Positions 26,194 to 27,540 of a stretch of DNA of 27,540 nt are shown here, one piece after another. The notes beneath the pieces are model-generated. The model searched no databases, had not been told where the DNA came from, and saw only the letters and a list, made by a program, of their open reading frames with translations. This DNA is from Mesostigma viride (Eukaryota; Streptophyta; Mesostigmatophyceae; Mesostigmatales; Mesostigmataceae): NCBI GenBank assembly GCA_009746045.1, contig RPFO01002260.1:1-27540 (forward strand), written 5' to 3'. Numbering within the stretch: the first letter of the stretch is position 1; every line of letters starts with the position of its first letter. A program made the translations under genes and the position numbers.

Positions 26194-26765
26194 TGTTACG
26201 TCGCGTAACAATTCGTTGTAGTTACGGACGTAAATTAGGTCTTTTGCCTCGGTTGTCCCCAGGTTTACGTTTAGGCTCCTACCGGGACATTATTGTCCTC
26301 GTAACAGTACTGTGGTACATTGGGTGCCGTTGGGCGCCGCGCCGCGTACTTTACTAGTGGTCCTGATCCTGTGGTAGAATGTAGTGGACCAGCGTGCATC
26401 AGTAGATGTAGTGGACCAGCGTGCATCTGTAGGCGAGGGCCATGTCGGCCCGAGCGTGTTGGACCGTTGGTGACCATTTATGCGCGTTCTACCCCTTGTG
26501 TGTGCACTCGGCGTGTGTTAAATGAATTGACACATTTAGGCTTGGGTCACGGCAGTGTAGTTGTGTTTCCTTCCTCTATTCCTGGAGTAAACGGGTTTTG
26601 ATAAATGGTTGTATGGCGTATTATAGTAACACTACGTTAATGCATTGAGATCAGCTCCGTCACGTTCGTCTTTCGCCAGAGGGTTGAGTAGAGGAGGCCT
26701 GACCAGTTTAGGTAGTATCAGGCCCATTAGAGGTAGAGGTGGAGGTAGATATCCGCGGCGTAACA
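26194..26765 (+). repeat. 3' long terminal repeat
   Basis: The 572-bp LTR begins TGTTACG and ends CGTAACA, a perfect 7-bp terminal inverted repeat with the canonical TG...CA ends. It follows directly on the polypurine tract. Its first 17 bases are themselves a hairpin (TGTTACG TCG CGTAACA). It contains a 27-bp tandem duplication at 26381-26434. AT-rich words around 26600-26635 (gataaatgg, tattatag) could be promoter elements. The sequence following it is gtaag, which would be the target-site duplication, but no 5' partner is in view. Confidence 0.82.
26381..26434 (+). repeat. 27-bp tandem duplication in the LTR
   Basis: The 20-mer gtagtggaccagcgtgcatc occurs at 26381 and again at 26408, followed by agtagat and tgtaggc. 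Duplications of this size in U3 are often enhancer-like; function is inferred only. Confidence 0.85.
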
Positions 26766-26774
26766 GTAAGCTAT

Positions 26775-27023
26775 CTAGGTCCTAATTACAGGGGTGTGGG
26801 CACCGCGGCCCGAATCGCTATGAATGCCATACGCGGTCACACCCGGAGCCCCCACAGACTTGGGGGTGGTCTCCTTCATCACTACTTGCCATCTATCCTT
26901 GCGTACCATCTGCCTCCATATTACAGACAAACCAGGAGGCTGCCCGGGTGTGAGCCCGTCACGTCTAGTGTAGCACATGTCCATGCCGAGTCTATCACGA
27001 AAAGTCCACGGGTTCAAATTCAA
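26775..27023 (-). pseudogene. LINE C-terminal fragment next to the LTR
   Basis: The 82-codon minus-strand frame contains IWRQMVRKDRW and TTPKSVGAP. These align without gaps to LWTAMQDKERW and HTPDPVGKP at the C terminus of the LINE at 7784-9310: shared W..M..K.RW, then K, then TP..VG.P, about 11 of 27 positions. It is a different, diverged LINE lineage. The stop codon lies only nine bases from the LTR end, so the chromovirus seems to have inserted just behind this reading frame. The 5' side is replaced by an (ATTCAA)n tract. Codons before about 26950 (minus-strand upstream) are unaligned. Confidence 0.5.
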
Positions 27024-27121
27024 ATATTCAAATTCAAATTCAAATTCAAATTCAAATTCAAATTCAAATTCAAATTCAAATTCAAATTCAAATTCGAATT
27101 CAAATTCAAATTCAAATTCAA
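27014..27121. repeat. (ATTCAA)n microsatellite
   Basis: About 18 units of a 6-base repeat, with one shortened unit (aaatattc) near the left end and one A-to-G change near 27095. Confidence 0.95.
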
Positions 27122-27197
27122 TCCGGACTGCCTAAGGATCCGACTTAGTTGTGTTGAAGGAGGATCACTTATATACTCAACTTCGCCGTCAAATCTC

Positions 27198-27540
27198 ATG
27201 GACCGGGTTTGGAAACAACCCCCGAACGCCGAAGATGAAGATCCAACGGAGCAACAACATCACGACCGACGCGGCACAAATCGCCTCGGTTCCTTGTTTG
27301 CGAGCCATTTTACAACATGCGCCGCGTCGCGTACCCGAGCCCTTTTCCGGCCACGTAGCGCGAGATGTACACACGCCGATTTTCAGACCGGGAATTCCGT
27401 CCAACGCACAACCAGTCCAGAAACGTCAACGCCAGCTGGACAGAGCGCCGCGTCGCATCCCGCGCCCTTATTGGTTGCCTTTCCGCTGTTCCGCGGACCC
27501 GCGACTTCCTTTCGCCTAGCTTTGAAAGAACAAAGAAAGC
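27198..27540 (+). CDS. ORF running off the window, unidentified
   Basis: From ATG (MDRVWKQPPNAEDEDP) this frame has no stop for 114 codons and is still open at the window end. The same frame is open for at least 19 codons upstream of the ATG, so the true start could be earlier. The content is Arg-, Thr- and Pro-rich and I recognise no domain. The local sequence is GC-rich and overlapping frames are also fairly open, so it may be chance or the beginning of another retroelement gag. Confidence 0.3.
   Translation, partial: MDRVWKQPPNAEDEDPTEQQHHDRRGTNRLGSLFASHFTTCAASRTRALFRPRSARCTHADFQTGNSVQRTTSPETSTPAGQSAASHPAPLLVAFPLFRGPATSFRLALKEQRK

Larger units (their letters stand above)
17570..26765 (+). 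mobile_element. Ty3/Gypsy chromovirus, one LTR detected
   Basis: The order is gag, protease, RT, RNase H, integrase, chromodomain, extra ORFs, polypurine tract and 3' LTR. RT before integrase and a C-terminal chromodomain define a Ty3/Gypsy chromovirus. Unusual features are a GC-rich accessory region of about 2.4 kb after pol, no visible 5' LTR, and a purine tract inside pol identical to the 3' one. The 5' limit given is the gag start, not a true element end. The frame breaks in gag-pol make the copy non-functional as written, but the protein segments are well kept, suggesting youth or sequence error. Confidence 0.88.

Noticed and set aside
27008-27024. tRNA B-box-like word gggttcaaattc before the microsatellite
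   Set aside because: No matching A box at the right distance and no complementary T-arm stem; it is most simply the first unit of the (ATTCAA)n repeat.

Overview
The window looks like repeat-rich nuclear DNA of a eukaryote. There are no prokaryotic operons, no rRNA or tRNA genes, and almost everything recognisable is a retroelement or a repeat. A Ty3/Gypsy chromovirus, a LINE, very long GGGA/GGTG low-complexity tracts and several minisatellites occur together. That would suit a repeat-laden alga or protist, but I cannot name the lineage from the sequence. I see no confident single-copy host gene.

Layout, left to right. At 421-755 is an array of GTTAC/GTAAC words; an opposite-strand relative ends with the same 16-bp word at 16738. 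From 1953 to 7709 a divergent segment of about 1.7 kb occurs twice in direct orientation (1953-3655 and 5676-7709). The second copy has gained a GGGA expansion and a 177-bp SINE-like insertion. Between the copies lie a 221-bp direct repeat pair and degraded exon-like sequence. A 5'-truncated LINE on the minus strand (7784-9310) is framed by a perfect 13-bp target-site duplication. Its 3' end matches the 3' end of the SINE-like insertion, including a hairpin with a compensatory base-pair change. A 1.5-kb CCCT/CCT tract (9522-11047) follows, then an intact LINE-ORF1-like gene (11261-12310).

The middle (12400-16740) is satellite territory: 75-bp, 152-bp (hairpin-rich), 50-bp (CACGTG-containing) and 180-bp tandem repeats, then the second GTTAC array.

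The right third is a Ty3/Gypsy chromovirus (17570-26765): gag with zinc knuckle, protease, RT, RNase H, a DD35E integrase and a chromodomain. About 2.4 kb of GC-rich extra open reading frames follows, then a polypurine tract and a 572-bp 3' LTR with 7-bp inverted ends. I find no 5' LTR in the window. The gag-pol frame is broken about six times by apparent single-base length changes in short homopolymers, while the rest is well preserved. This could be recent decay or consensus sequencing error. The extra 3' ORFs match no family I recognise and are the best candidate for something undescribed. The LTR abuts another LINE C-terminal fragment, an (ATTCAA)n tract and an ORF that runs off the window.
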